A DNA stretch of 64,000 nucleotides, taken from the NCBI RefSeq assembly GCF_001940455.1, contig NZ_MKQR01000001.1, positions 37,297-101,296 on the forward strand, given 5' to 3'. Below are positions 41,747 to 50,499 of this stretch, piece by piece; position 1 is the first letter of the stretch, and each line of letters begins with the position of its first letter. A program made the translations under genes and the position numbers. The notes beneath the pieces were generated by a model, which had not been told where the DNA came from, did not search any database, and saw only the letters and a program-made list of their open reading frames with translations. The DNA is from Actinokineospora bangkokensis (GTDB taxonomy: Bacteria > Actinomycetota > Actinomycetes > Mycobacteriales > Pseudonocardiaceae).

Positions 41747-42988
41747 GTGGGCCAACTGCTGACCGAGCGCGCGGTGGTGGGCGTCGTCGCCACCCTGGTG
41801 GTCCTCGGGCTTTTCGTGCTGCTGTGCAGGCCGCGCAAGGCGGGCTCGGTGGACGACGCCGTGCTCGACGCGGTCCAGCGGCTGTCGCGGGCCGCCCCCG
41901 AGCTGCGCGGCGGGCTCACCGAGAAGGCCGCCGACCAGGCCACGAAGGAGCTCGTCGAGCTGCTCAAGTGCGTCGCGGTGGGCATCAGCGACGGCGAGGG
42001 CAGGCTGCTGTCGTGGGCGGGGGAGGCCAACGAGCACTACGCCGACCTCGCCGCCCCCATCGTCGAGGTCGTGCGCCGGGGCCACCGCGAGCACATCCAG
42101 CACGAGAACCTCCAGTGCGCGCGCCGGGGCAGCTGCCCGATGCGCACCGCGGTCATCGTCCCGCTGATCATCGACGGGCAGATCGAGGGCTCGCTGGTGC
42201 TGGTGGGCGGGGTGGACAGCAAGCGCCTCATCCGCGCCGCCGACGAGCTGGCCAGCTTCCTGACCATCCAGCTGGAGCTGGCCAAGCTGGACGAGTCCAA
42301 GCAGGCCCTGGCCCGCGCGGAGATCCGGGCGCTGCGCGCGCAGATCAGCCCGCACTTCATCTACAACACCCTCAACACCATCTCCTCGCTCATCCGCACC
42401 GACCCGGAGCAGTCCCGCGAGCTGCTCCAGGACTTCGCCGACTTCACCCGCTACTCGTTCCGCTCGTCGGGGCTGTTCGCCACGCTGGCCGACGAGCTGG
42501 CCAACATCGACCGCTACCTGACCATCGAGTGCGCCCGCTACCGCGAGCGCCTCAACGTCCGGCTGCGCGTCGCCCCCGAGGTCCAGTCCGTCGTCGTCCC
42601 GTTCCTGGTGCTGCAACCGCTGGTGGAGAACGCCGTGCGGCACGGCATCGCCAAGAAGCCCGGCGGCGGCACGGTCAGCGTCTTCGCCCACGACAACGGC
42701 TCCGAGGCGCTCATCGTCATCGAGGACGACGGCGTCGGCATGGACGCCGACCGGCTCTTCGAGGACCTGCGCGACGCGCACAAGACCGGCTCCCACGTCG
42801 GCGTCGGCAACATCAACCAGCGCATGCGCCAGGTCTTCGGCGACGAGTACGCGCTGATGGTGGAGACCGCGCCCGGGGCCGGGATGAAGATCACCCTGCG
42901 GGTGCCGAAGTTCTTCCCCGGCGTGCGCCCCGACCTGCCGTCCTTCGCCGACGACGGGGAGCGGGAGACCGCCCCGGCCGTGGACTAG
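41747..42988 (+). CDS. LytS-type sensor histidine kinase
   Basis: A 413-residue sensor kinase. One N-terminal membrane helix (about 8-27) is followed by a GAF-like domain (about 60-185: DQATKELVELLKCVAVGISDGEGRLLSW, with Cys at C115/C121-type positions in QCARRGSCPMR). The LytS kinase core has QISPHFIYNTLNT with phospho-acceptor H203, the N-box PLVENAVRHGI and the G-box GVGMDADRL/GVGNINQRM. The regulator gene (LytTR) comes two genes later with an S49 peptidase between. GTG 41747 starts just after GCCTG. The signal sensed is unknown. Confidence 0.88.
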   Translation: MGQLLTERAVVGVVATLVVLGLFVLLCRPRKAGSVDDAVLDAVQRLSRAAPELRGGLTEKAADQATKELVELLKCVAVGISDGEGRLLSWAGEANEHYADLAAPIVEVVRRGHREHIQHENLQCARRGSCPMRTAVIVPLIIDGQIEGSLVLVGGVDSKRLIRAADELASFLTIQLELAKLDESKQALARAEIRALRAQISPHFIYNTLNTISSLIRTDPEQSRELLQDFADFTRYSFRSSGLFATLADELANIDRYLTIECARYRERLNVRLRVAPEVQSVVVPFLVLQPLVENAVRHGIAKKPGGGTVSVFAHDNGSEALIVIEDDGVGMDADRLFEDLRDAHKTGSHVGVGNINQRMRQVFGDEYALMVETAPGAGMKITLRVPKFFPGVRPDLPSFADDGERETAPAVD

Positions 42989-43073
42989 GCGCATCGACCC
43001 GGGAGGTCGGGGACGCGGGTGGCGGGTTCGCGGTGACCAGTGCTCTCAGGTCCGGCGCCGTAAGGTCGTACCC

Positions 43074-43934
43074 ATGAGCGTTGCGGAGAAGCTGGCGGCC
43101 CGGTTGCCGGGGATCGGGGAGCGCGGCGAGAAGGGTGACGTGGTCTCCGTCGTGCGGCTGCACGGGATCATCAGCCCCTCCGCGTCCCCGCTGGCCCGCG
43201 GCGCGATCAACGTCAGCAGCGTGGAGTCGGCGCTGAGCCGGGCGTTCGAGCGCGACCGGCTGGTGGCCGTGGCGCTGGTGGTGAACTCCCCGGGCGGCGC
43301 GCCGACGCAGTCCGCGCTGGTGGCCGAGCGGGTGCAGGAGCTGGCGGGCAAGAAGGGCGTGCCGGTGCTCGCGTTCTGCGAGGACGTGGCGGCGTCCGGC
43401 GGGTACTGGCTGGCGTGCGCCGGGGATGAGATCTTCGCGCACCCCACCTCCCAGGTCGGGTCCATCGGGGTGGTGTCGGCCGGCTTCGGGTTGAACAACC
43501 TGCTGGAGCGGTTCGGGGTCGAGCGGCGGGTGCACACCGCGGGGGCGAACAAGGTGCGGTTGGACCCGTTCCAGCCCGAGTCGCCCGAGGACGTGGCGTG
43601 GCTAAGGGGGTTGCAGGCCGAGCTGCACGAGCAGTTCGTGGCGTGGGTGCGCGAGCGGCGGGGGGACAAGCTGACCGGGGACCCCGACGTGCTGTTCTCC
43701 GGGGAGGTGTGGACCGGCGCCAGGGCCCAGGAGCTGGGGCTGGTCGACGGCCTGGGCAGCGTGCGGTCGGTGGTGGCGCAGCGGTTCCCCGGGGCCGAGC
43801 TGGTGCTGGCCGAGCCCAAGAAGGCGCTGCTGGCCCGGCTCGGGCTGGGCGGTCCGATGAGCGCGGGGGACCGGGTACTCGCGGCGATCGAGGGTGTGGA
43901 GAACCGGGTGACGTGGAACCGCTTCGGGCTCTGA
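43074..43934 (+). CDS. S49-family serine peptidase (SppA/SohB-like)
   Basis: A 286-residue peptidase of the S49 family, single-domain. The nucleophile Ser is S108 in DVAASGGYW. The partner Lys is K160 in AGANKVRLDPF. The NSPGG (about residue 66) and QVGSIGVV motifs flank the site. There is no signal peptide or membrane helix, so it is likely cytoplasmic or peripheral and cleaves peptides or membrane-protein remnants. The ATG at 43074 lies 85 bp after the kinase gene. The next gene is the LytTR regulator. Confidence 0.88.
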   Translation: MSVAEKLAARLPGIGERGEKGDVVSVVRLHGIISPSASPLARGAINVSSVESALSRAFERDRLVAVALVVNSPGGAPTQSALVAERVQELAGKKGVPVLAFCEDVAASGGYWLACAGDEIFAHPTSQVGSIGVVSAGFGLNNLLERFGVERRVHTAGANKVRLDPFQPESPEDVAWLRGLQAELHEQFVAWVRERRGDKLTGDPDVLFSGEVWTGARAQELGLVDGLGSVRSVVAQRFPGAELVLAEPKKALLARLGLGGPMSAGDRVLAAIEGVENRVTWNRFGL

Positions 43935-44060
43935 GGTGCCCCCGACTGCCGCGGTCCGCGACACGCAGTGGTGATCGGCAACGATTTCGCTCCTGCTGAC
44001 GGGTGACGCTGGGATTGGTCATGGACACCCGGGGTGCGAGTGGGCAAGATTGCGCACACC

Positions 44061-44870
44061 GTGAGTACTGCCACCAACAGCCCAGGCCTCGTCGTCCTCG
44101 CCGTCGACGACGAGAAGGCGGGGATGGACGAGCTGGTCACCCTGCTGAACGGCAACCGCAACGTGCGGCGCGTGCTGAAGGCCGACGACGCCACCGAGGC
44201 GCTGCTGGTCCTCGCGGGCGACGACGAGGAGCTGGCCGCGCGCAAGGAGGCGGGCATGCCCGTCGTCGACGCGGTCTTCGCCGACCTGGACATGCCCGGC
44301 CTCACCGGGATGGAGCTGGCGCGGGTGCTGGCCGGGTTCAAGCCCGCCCCGGTGCTGGTGTTCGTCACCGCGCACAGCCACGAGGCGGTCGCGGCGTTCG
44401 AGCTGGGCGCGGTCGACTACATCCTCAAGCCCGCCAAGCAGCCCAGGATGGACAAGTCCATCGAGCGGGTGCTCGACAAGATCAATTCCACCGGCGCGGC
44501 GGCCGCGGCCCCGGTGCCCGAGCAGCGCGACGACGAGGTCATCCCGGTCGAGCTCGCGGGCACCACCAAGCTGGTCTCGCGCGCGTCGGTGCGCTGGGTC
44601 GAGGCGCAGGGCGACTACGCCCGCCTCTACACCGCCGACGGCTCGCACCTGGTGCGCATCCCGCTCGCCCAGCTGGAGGAGCGCTGGGAGAAGGCGGGCT
44701 TCGTGCGCATCCACCGCTCCTACCTGGTGCCGCTGTCGCTGATCACCGAGCTGCGCATGGGCGGCTCCGGCTACTCGGTGGTCATCGGGCACGAGGAGAA
44801 GGTGCTGCCGGTCAGCCGCAGGCACACCCGCGAGCTCAAGGACCGCCTGGTGCGCGGGGCCGGGCCGTGA
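44061..44870 (+). CDS. LytTR-family response regulator
   Basis: A 269-residue regulator. The receiver domain (about 8-125) has LAVDDEKAG (acidic pair), the phospho-acceptor Asp in FADLDMPG, the Thr in VFVTAH and the Lys in YILKPAK. The LytTR DNA-binding domain occupies about 145-265 (ELAGTTKLVSRASVRWVEAQGDYARLYTADG, HRSYLVPLSLITELRM). It is the probable partner of the LytS kinase at 41747. The start is uncertain: GTG 44061 gives VSTATNSPG; upstream alternatives begin at 44034/44040, with no clear ribosome-binding site. Its stop overlaps the next gene. Confidence 0.88.
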   Translation: MSTATNSPGLVVLAVDDEKAGMDELVTLLNGNRNVRRVLKADDATEALLVLAGDDEELAARKEAGMPVVDAVFADLDMPGLTGMELARVLAGFKPAPVLVFVTAHSHEAVAAFELGAVDYILKPAKQPRMDKSIERVLDKINSTGAAAAAPVPEQRDDEVIPVELAGTTKLVSRASVRWVEAQGDYARLYTADGSHLVRIPLAQLEERWEKAGFVRIHRSYLVPLSLITELRMGGSGYSVVIGHEEKVLPVSRRHTRELKDRLVRGAGP

Positions 44871-45271
44871 CCGGGCCGGTCGAGCCGCCCCGGCCGCCGG
44901 ACCCGTCGAAGCGGCCGCCGCGGCGCAAGCGCGTGGTGCTCGCCGACTCGCGCGCCCCGGTCACCGTGCTGCGCACCGTGGTGGAGCTGGAGGAGCAGAC
45001 GAGCTGGGCCGAGGAGGTCGTGCGCGGCTTCATCCGCACCCAGTTCAAGACCGCCGTCCGGCTCGCCCTGGCGCTGATCTGCACCCTCGGGCTGCTGCCG
45101 CTGGTGTTCTTCCTCGCCCCCGGCCTGGCCGGGGTGTCCGTCGCGGGCGTGGCGCTGCCCTGGGTCCTGCTCGGGGTGCTGCCCTTCCCCCTGTTGTTCG
45201 GGCTCGCGTATTGGTACAACGTGCTCGCCGAGCGGCACGAGCGCGACTTCGTCGACATGGTGGAGAAGTAG
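44867..45271 (+). CDS. DUF485-like small membrane protein, symporter partner
   Basis: A 134-residue protein with a basic N-terminal tail (PPDPSKRPPRRKR) and two membrane helices (about 62-83: LALALICTLGLLPLVFFLAP, and 92-113: VALPWVLLGVLPFPLLFGLAYW), then YNVLAERHERDFVDMVEK. The helix-pair and the ERxERDF tail match DUF485/YjcH-like partners of ActP-type symporters. GTG 44867 overlaps the stop of the LytTR gene. The symporter gene follows by 44 bp. Confidence 0.8.
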   Translation: MTGPVEPPRPPDPSKRPPRRKRVVLADSRAPVTVLRTVVELEEQTSWAEEVVRGFIRTQFKTAVRLALALICTLGLLPLVFFLAPGLAGVSVAGVALPWVLLGVLPFPLLFGLAYWYNVLAERHERDFVDMVEK

Positions 45272-45315
45272 GTCCACCACCAACGCCGCGGCACGAGGGC
45301 GGGGACCAGGGAGAC

Positions 45316-47109
45316 GTGGAACTGAACGTCTGGGCGGTGGTGGGCGTCGCCCTGGTCGGCCTGGCCACCTTCACCATCGGCTTCCGCAGCGCCCGGCAGG
45401 CCTCCACCACGCAGGACTTCCTCACCGCGCGGCGCACGGTCCGCTCGCGGCGCAACGCCGCGGCGGTCTCCGGGGAGTACCTGTCCGCCGCGTCCTTCCT
45501 GGGCATCGCGGGGCTCGTGCTCAAGGACGGCACCGACGCGCTGTGGTACCCGGTGGGCTTCACCGCGGGCTACGTGGCGCTGATGCTGTTCGTGGCCGCG
45601 CCGCTGCGCCGCTCGGGGGCCTACTCGCTGCCCGACTTCGCCGAGGCCCGGCTCGGGTCCCGCCAGCTGCGCGGGCTATCGACGGTGTTCGTGGTGTTCA
45701 TCGGCATGCTCTACCTGGTGCCGCAGTTGCAGGGCGCCGGGCTGACCCTCAAGCAGGTGGTGCCCGGGGTGCCGCTGTGGGCGGGGGCCGTGGTCGTCGC
45801 CGTGGTGGTGGTGGGCAACGTGCTCGGCGGGGGCATGCGCGCGATCACCGTGGTGCAGGCCTTCCAGTACTGGCTGAAGCTGTTCGCCATCGCCGCCCCG
45901 ACGTTCGTGCTGTGCGCGCTGTTCGTCGGCGGGGGTGGGCTCGGCGGGGTGGGCGCCACCGCGCTGTCGGCACCGCAGGCGCCCCGGTTCACCAAGCCCG
46001 CCGACATCGCCGTCGACACCGACGTGGTGCTCCAAGTGCGCGAGGCCGTCCCGCTGTGGGCCGAGGGCGTCGTCGACGGGGCGCGCACCAGCGGTGTGGT
46101 GTTCTGGGGGCCGGGGGAGCACACCGTCCTCGCGGGGGCCCGCCTGCGCTTCGCCCAGGACACCCCGGTGCCGGTGGTGGCGGGCGCCCCCGCGGACAAC
46201 GAGTCCTGGCTGCGGCCGGTGCGCGGCTGGGACGAGCTGTTCACCACCTACTCGCTGATCTTCGCGACGTTCCTCGGCACCATGGGCCTGCCGCACGTGC
46301 TCAACCGCTTCTACACCAACCCCGACGGCCGCACCGCCCGCCGCACGACCCTGCACGTGCTGCTGCTGCTCAGCGTCTTCTACGTCTTCCCGGTCGTGCT
46401 CGGCGCGCTGTCCCGCGTCTACACCCCGGAGCTGCTGGTCACCGGCACCACCGACGCGGCGGTGCTGACCCTGCCCGGCAAGGTGGCGCCCGGGGTCGTC
46501 GGCCAGGTGCTCGGGGCGGTGACGGCGGCGGGCGCGTTCGCGGCGTTCCTGTCGGCCTCCTCCGGGCTGGTGGTCAGCGTCGCCGGGGTGCTCTCGACGT
46601 CCAACGGCGGGCGCGGGCGGGTGCGCGACTTCCGGTGGGCGGCGGTGATCGCGGGCGCGGTGCCGCTGGGGATCGCGCTGCTGCTGCCCGCGGGCGACAT
46701 CTCGCTCAGCGTCGGCATGACCTTCGCGCTGGCCGCGTCCACCTTCTGCCCGGTGCTGCTGCTGGGCATCTGGTGGCCGCGCATCACCTGGGTCGGCGCC
46801 GCGGTGGGCATGTGCGTCGGCGGCGGGCTGGTGGTGGTGGCGCTCGTGCTCAGCACCGTCAGCTCCTTCACCGGCGGCTGGGCCCCCGGGCTGGTGCAGC
46901 AGCCCGCCCTGGTCACCGTGCCGCTGGCGTTCCTGGCGGTGTTCCTGCTGAGCAAGGCGACCGCGAGCCGGGTGCCGCCGGAGACCAACCGCATCCGGAT
47001 GCGCATGCACGCCCCCGACCGCCTCGGCTTCATCCGCGACCGCGACATCGCCCGCTTCGGCAGCGCCGAGGAGCGGTCGCGGCTGGCCAACGGCCGCCAC
47101 CGCCGATAG
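45316..47109 (+). CDS. Sodium:solute symporter (acetate/monocarboxylate permease-like)
   Basis: A 597-residue SSS-family transporter with about 13 membrane helices. The conserved segments TTQDFLTARRTVRSRRNAAAVSGEYLSAASFLG, GTMGLPHVLNRFYTNPDG and AFAAFLSASSGLVVSVAG match ActP/MctC-type carriers. A ~110-residue outside loop (about 215-315) is larger than in ActP. It probably takes up short monocarboxylates (acetate, pyruvate) with Na+ or H+. The DUF485-like gene is just before it and the LytS/LytTR genes precede; in E. coli, LytS/LytTR-type systems control pyruvate uptake, so a similar role is plausible (inference). GTG start at 45316. Confidence 0.87.
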   Translation: MELNVWAVVGVALVGLATFTIGFRSARQASTTQDFLTARRTVRSRRNAAAVSGEYLSAASFLGIAGLVLKDGTDALWYPVGFTAGYVALMLFVAAPLRRSGAYSLPDFAEARLGSRQLRGLSTVFVVFIGMLYLVPQLQGAGLTLKQVVPGVPLWAGAVVVAVVVVGNVLGGGMRAITVVQAFQYWLKLFAIAAPTFVLCALFVGGGGLGGVGATALSAPQAPRFTKPADIAVDTDVVLQVREAVPLWAEGVVDGARTSGVVFWGPGEHTVLAGARLRFAQDTPVPVVAGAPADNESWLRPVRGWDELFTTYSLIFATFLGTMGLPHVLNRFYTNPDGRTARRTTLHVLLLLSVFYVFPVVLGALSRVYTPELLVTGTTDAAVLTLPGKVAPGVVGQVLGAVTAAGAFAAFLSASSGLVVSVAGVLSTSNGGRGRVRDFRWAAVIAGAVPLGIALLLPAGDISLSVGMTFALAASTFCPVLLLGIWWPRITWVGAAVGMCVGGGLVVVALVLSTVSSFTGGWAPGLVQQPALVTVPLAFLAVFLLSKATASRVPPETNRIRMRMHAPDRLGFIRDRDIARFGSAEERSRLANGRHRR

Positions 47110-47154
47110 GTCCCTTCACCTGCCCTGAACGGGCCACCGTGGCAGCATTGAACC

Positions 47155-47499
47155 GTGACGAACCCCCCCGGCGTGCCCACCACCACCGTCGCCGACATCC
47201 CGGCCGAGCTGCCCGCGGGCACCACCCTGCTCGACGTGCGCGAGCAGGACGAGTGGGACGCCGGGCACGCCCCCGGCGCCGTGCACATCCCGATGAGCGA
47301 GCTGGCGGGCCGCCTCGACGACCTGGCCGAGACCTCGTACCTGGTGATCTGCCGGGCGGGCGGGCGCTCGGCCAGGGTGACCGCCTACCTCAACGCCAAC
47401 GGGTGGGAGGCCACCAACGTCGACGGCGGCATGCAGGTGTGGGCGGCCCAGGGCAGGCCGGTCGTCAGCGACACCGACCCGGACCCGCGGGTCATCTGA
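47155..47499 (+). CDS. Rhodanese-domain protein
   Basis: A 114-residue single-domain rhodanese with the catalytic loop C66-RAGGRS in LVICRAGGRSARVTAYL, plus LLDVREQDEWDAGHAPGAVHIP and NVDGGMQVWAAQG. It is expected to carry sulfur as a persulfide on C66. The GTG at 47155 follows the symporter by 45 bp. It is 2 bp from the DUF4328 gene. Pathway partner unknown. Confidence 0.92.
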   Translation: MTNPPGVPTTTVADIPAELPAGTTLLDVREQDEWDAGHAPGAVHIPMSELAGRLDDLAETSYLVICRAGGRSARVTAYLNANGWEATNVDGGMQVWAAQGRPVVSDTDPDPRVI

Positions 47500-47501
47500 C
47501 C

Positions 47502-48401
47502 GTGCACCCGCACCAGCCCCGCTTCCACTGGGTCGCGACCCCGCCGCCCGGTGCGGGCACGCCCGCGCCGCCGCGCCGCCGGGGCCCGTACACCGGCCCC
47601 CCGGCGTACCGCACACCGCCGCGCTGGGGGTTCCCCGCGCTGGCGTGGCGGTGGCCGACGGCGGTGTCGGGGCTGGACGTCGAGGAGCCCACCCCGGTCG
47701 ACCGGGTGCGCGGCCGGGGCAGGCTCGCCGCGTCCGCGCTGTGGATGCTGGCCGCGGTGGCGCTGCTGGCCACCGGCGCGGAGGTCTGGCGCTACGCCCT
47801 GCTGCTGATGAGTCGGGGCGGGGCGCTGTCGGCGGGCCTGGTGGAGGTGTCCGACAGCCTGGTCGTCACCGGCGCGGTGCTGTCGCTGGTGGCGGGGTTC
47901 CTCGCCGTCCTCAGCTCGCTGTGGTGGTTCTTCACCGCGCGCAGGCTCGCCGCGGACACCGCGGGCTACGCCCCGCCGCGCCCGGACTGGCACCTGCTGC
48001 CGTCCATGGTCATCCCGCTGGTGAACCTGGTGGTGCCGGGGTCGGTGGTGGCGGAGCTGGAGCACGCGGTGCTCGGCAGGCCCGCGGGCGAGCGGCCCAG
48101 GCCGACCCCGCTGGTGCGCTGGTGGTGGGCGGCGTGGGTGGCCAACGCCGTGCTGTTCACCCTCGCCGTGGTGTGGCACTACCGCACGGGCGTGCAGGCG
48201 GAGGCCGACGGCGTGCTGCTCACCGCCGCCGCGAACCTGTCCGCCGCGGCGCTGGCCATCGCCACCGAGGCGGTCGTCTCCCGGTTCACCGCGCTGCTCG
48301 CCCCCATCGACACCACCGAGGTCCGCAGGCTGCGGGTCGTCAAGGTCAACGCCGAGCCCGACCTGACCCTGCGCGCCCGGCCCGCGACCGCCCGCCGCTG
48401 A
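47502..48401 (+). CDS. DUF4328 membrane protein
   Basis: A 299-residue membrane protein. A Pro-rich N-terminal tail (about 1-65) precedes four to six hydrophobic segments. FFTARRLAADTAGYAPPRPDWHLLPSMVIPLVNLVVPGSVVAELEHAV is the DUF4328 signature stretch, with a PLVNL...EL..A pattern. GTG 47502 starts 2 bp after the rhodanese stop, so the two are coupled. Function unknown. Confidence 0.8.
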   Translation: MHPHQPRFHWVATPPPGAGTPAPPRRRGPYTGPPAYRTPPRWGFPALAWRWPTAVSGLDVEEPTPVDRVRGRGRLAASALWMLAAVALLATGAEVWRYALLLMSRGGALSAGLVEVSDSLVVTGAVLSLVAGFLAVLSSLWWFFTARRLAADTAGYAPPRPDWHLLPSMVIPLVNLVVPGSVVAELEHAVLGRPAGERPRPTPLVRWWWAAWVANAVLFTLAVVWHYRTGVQAEADGVLLTAAANLSAAALAIATEAVVSRFTALLAPIDTTEVRRLRVVKVNAEPDLTLRARPATARR

Positions 48402-48474
48402 CCCCCGCTCGCCGCCGTTCGCGGTGCCGGGTCGCCTCAGCGGGCCGCCGCGGCACCAGGTCGCGGGTGGCGGC

Positions 48475-49563
48475 TCAGCCGCCGAAGCGGGCCAGGGTCG
48501 TGTAGGGGTAGCCCGGCAGGCCCGCCGCGACAGCGGCCCCGGGCGCGGGCGCGCCCGCCGTCCACAGCGTGCCCGTCGCGGCGGTGTTGGCCCGCAGCCC
48601 CGCGCTCGCCGCCACCAGCCGCACCGGCACCGTGCGCCCGCCCACCTCGGCCGTGCCGGTGACCGTGCGCGGGAACTGGTCGGCGGGCGGGTCCAGCACC
48701 ACGGGCACGGCCGTCCACGCGCCCGCGGCCAGGCTCTTCTCCACCGCGCTCCACCGCCGCGCCACGCGCACCCGCCACACCAGCAGCGCCGCCAGCGCCA
48801 GCACCACGGCGACCACGGCGGCGGTGACCCCCAGCAGCTCGCCCGCGAAGTCCCTGCCGAGCAGGTCCACGAGCCCCACCAGCGCGAACACCAGCAGCAG
48901 CGCGGGCGCCACCAACCCGGTGCGCGACCGGCGGCGCGGCACCGCCACCTGCCGGGCGACCACCAGGTCCTCCAGCGCGGCCCGCACCCGCAGCGGCTCC
49001 GGCTGCTCCACCACCACCCGCGGCCCCACCTCGGCCGCCGACACCCGCGCCGCGCCCAGCGGCAGCAGCAGCCCGGTCGAGCGCAGCGCCACCCACCCGG
49101 ACTCGTCCGGCCCCACCACCCACACCCGCCCGGTGCGGGCCAGCACCTGCTGCACCGCCCACGGCAGCGCCCCGACGACGGCGGTGAACCGCCGCTCCCC
49201 GTCGGAGACCACCAGCGGCGTGCGCGGCAGGCCCTTCGACGCCCGGTGCACCGCGACCGACGCCGGGCGCCACGGCGACCCGGCCAGCATCCGCCCGGCG
49301 GGCCGCAGCCACAGCCCGTGCAGCACGAACGTCAGCACCAGGGCGATCGCGAACGCCAGCGCCACGATCACCACCAGGGTCACCACCGCGGGCGGGGCGC
49401 CCGCGCCGGACAGCCACCCGGCCAGCACCCCCAGCGCGAGCACGACGGGCGGCAGGACCAGGAACGGCACGCGCATCGAGCGCAGCGCGCGGGCGGTGGC
49501 GGGGTCGGCCAGCGCCGGGGTGCCTGCGGGCGGTTCGACCACCGGTGGTTCACGGTCCGTCAT
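48475..49563 (-). CDS. Unknown membrane protein with PH-like soluble middle
   Basis: A 362-residue protein with two helices near the N-terminus (about 30-95) and two more at about 215-262, separated by a soluble domain (about 100-205) reminiscent of bacterial PH-like modules: SVAVHRASKGLPRTPLVVSDGERRFTAVVG. The tail (about 290-362) is mostly beta and ends TTLARFGG. No recognised family. The GTG or ATG at 49563 begins MTDREPPVVEPPAGTPAL. It diverges from the DUF2470 gene across a 115-bp region with an iron box. Confidence 0.62.
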   Translation of the reverse strand: MTDREPPVVEPPAGTPALADPATARALRSMRVPFLVLPPVVLALGVLAGWLSGAGAPPAVVTLVVIVALAFAIALVLTFVLHGLWLRPAGRMLAGSPWRPASVAVHRASKGLPRTPLVVSDGERRFTAVVGALPWAVQQVLARTGRVWVVGPDESGWVALRSTGLLLPLGAARVSAAEVGPRVVVEQPEPLRVRAALEDLVVARQVAVPRRRSRTGLVAPALLLVFALVGLVDLLGRDFAGELLGVTAAVVAVVLALAALLVWRVRVARRWSAVEKSLAAGAWTAVPVVLDPPADQFPRTVTGTAEVGGRTVPVRLVAASAGLRANTAATGTLWTAGAPAPGAAVAAGLPGYPYTTLARFGG

Positions 49564-49646
49564 CGCTGTCCCCCCGTCGGTGTTCCGGGACTGTAACCAG
49601 TCGGTGGGATCGGGCCGAACCGGCTTCCGCGCGCGGCCCGGACAAG

Positions 49647-49665
49647 TTAGGGTTGCCTAACCGGA
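49647..49665. promoter_or_regulatory. IdeR/DtxR-like iron box before DUF2470 gene
   Basis: TTAGGGTTGCCTAACCGGA matches 15 of 19 positions of the IdeR consensus TTAGGTTAGSCTAACCTAA. It lies 14 bp before the GTG start and overlaps the ribosome-binding site region, as expected for iron-dependent repression. It also lies 84 bp from the divergent gene start. Confidence 0.7.
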
Positions 49666-49678
49666 GGAGGTGGAGCTC

Positions 49679-50473
49679 GTGAGCGGACCTGGAGCACCCC
49701 GGACCCCCGCGCCCCGACCACCCGCTCCGCACCCGGCCGAGCGGGCGCGCTCGATCGCCGCGGTGAGCGGGCGGGCCACGCTGGTGCCCGCGGCCGACCC
49801 CACCCGGGGCGAGCGCACCAGCCCGCTGCTGCACCACGTGCACGCCGACGCGTCGGTGAGCGTGCTGCTGCCCGACGACCACGAGCTCGTCGGCCTGGCC
49901 TGGCAGGCCCCGCGCGGCGAGCTGGCCGCGGTGGTGGAGCTGGTCGACCAGGCCCCGGTGCCGCTGCGCGAACCCGTGCGCGGGCTGCTGTGGGTCACCG
50001 GCTGGCTGCGCGCGCTCACCCACGACGAGTCCCGCGCGCTGGCCGTCGAGGTCGCCGCCGAGCGACCCGACCCCCGGCTGCTCGACGTCGGCCACGGCGC
50101 GGCGCTGCTCGCGGTGGTGCCCGCCACGCTGGTGCTGGCCGACGCCGAGGGCACCCACCCGGTCGACCTGGGCGCGTTCAGCGCCGCCGAGCCCGACCCG
50201 TTCGCCGCCGAGGAGGCGGGCTGGCTGCGGCACCTGGAGCTGTCGCACACCGACGTCGTCGGCGCCCTGGTGCGCCACCTGCCCGAGGAGCTGCGCGGCG
50301 GGCACGTGCGCCCGCTCGGCCTGGACCGCTGCGGCCTGCGCCTGCGGGTGGAGGCCACCGACGCCGACCACGACGTCCGGCTGGCGTTCTCCCGGCCGGT
50401 GCGCGACGCCGCCGAGCTGAGCGCGGAGCTGCGCAGGCTGGTCGGCTGCCCCTTCCTGGCCGCGCGCGCCTGA
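49679..50473 (+). CDS. DUF2470-domain protein, probable heme/iron-related
   Basis: A 264-residue soluble protein. The N-terminal two thirds resemble pyridoxamine-oxidase/flavin-reductase-like heme proteins (ADASVSVLLPDDHELVGLAWQAP), and the C-terminal ~80 residues fit DUF2470 (GWLRHLELSHTDVVGALVRHL...VRPLGLDRCGLRLRVEATDADHDVRLAFSRPV). DUF2470 proteins are linked with heme use (HugZ/HutZ-like). GTG 49679 has GGAGGAGG upstream (spacing about 7). The iron box at 49647-49665 suggests expression in iron starvation. Confidence 0.82.
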   Translation: MSGPGAPRTPAPRPPAPHPAERARSIAAVSGRATLVPAADPTRGERTSPLLHHVHADASVSVLLPDDHELVGLAWQAPRGELAAVVELVDQAPVPLREPVRGLLWVTGWLRALTHDESRALAVEVAAERPDPRLLDVGHGAALLAVVPATLVLADAEGTHPVDLGAFSAAEPDPFAAEEAGWLRHLELSHTDVVGALVRHLPEELRGGHVRPLGLDRCGLRLRVEATDADHDVRLAFSRPVRDAAELSAELRRLVGCPFLAARA

Positions 50474-50499
50474 CCGGGCCCGGGGGTACGTTGGGCCGG

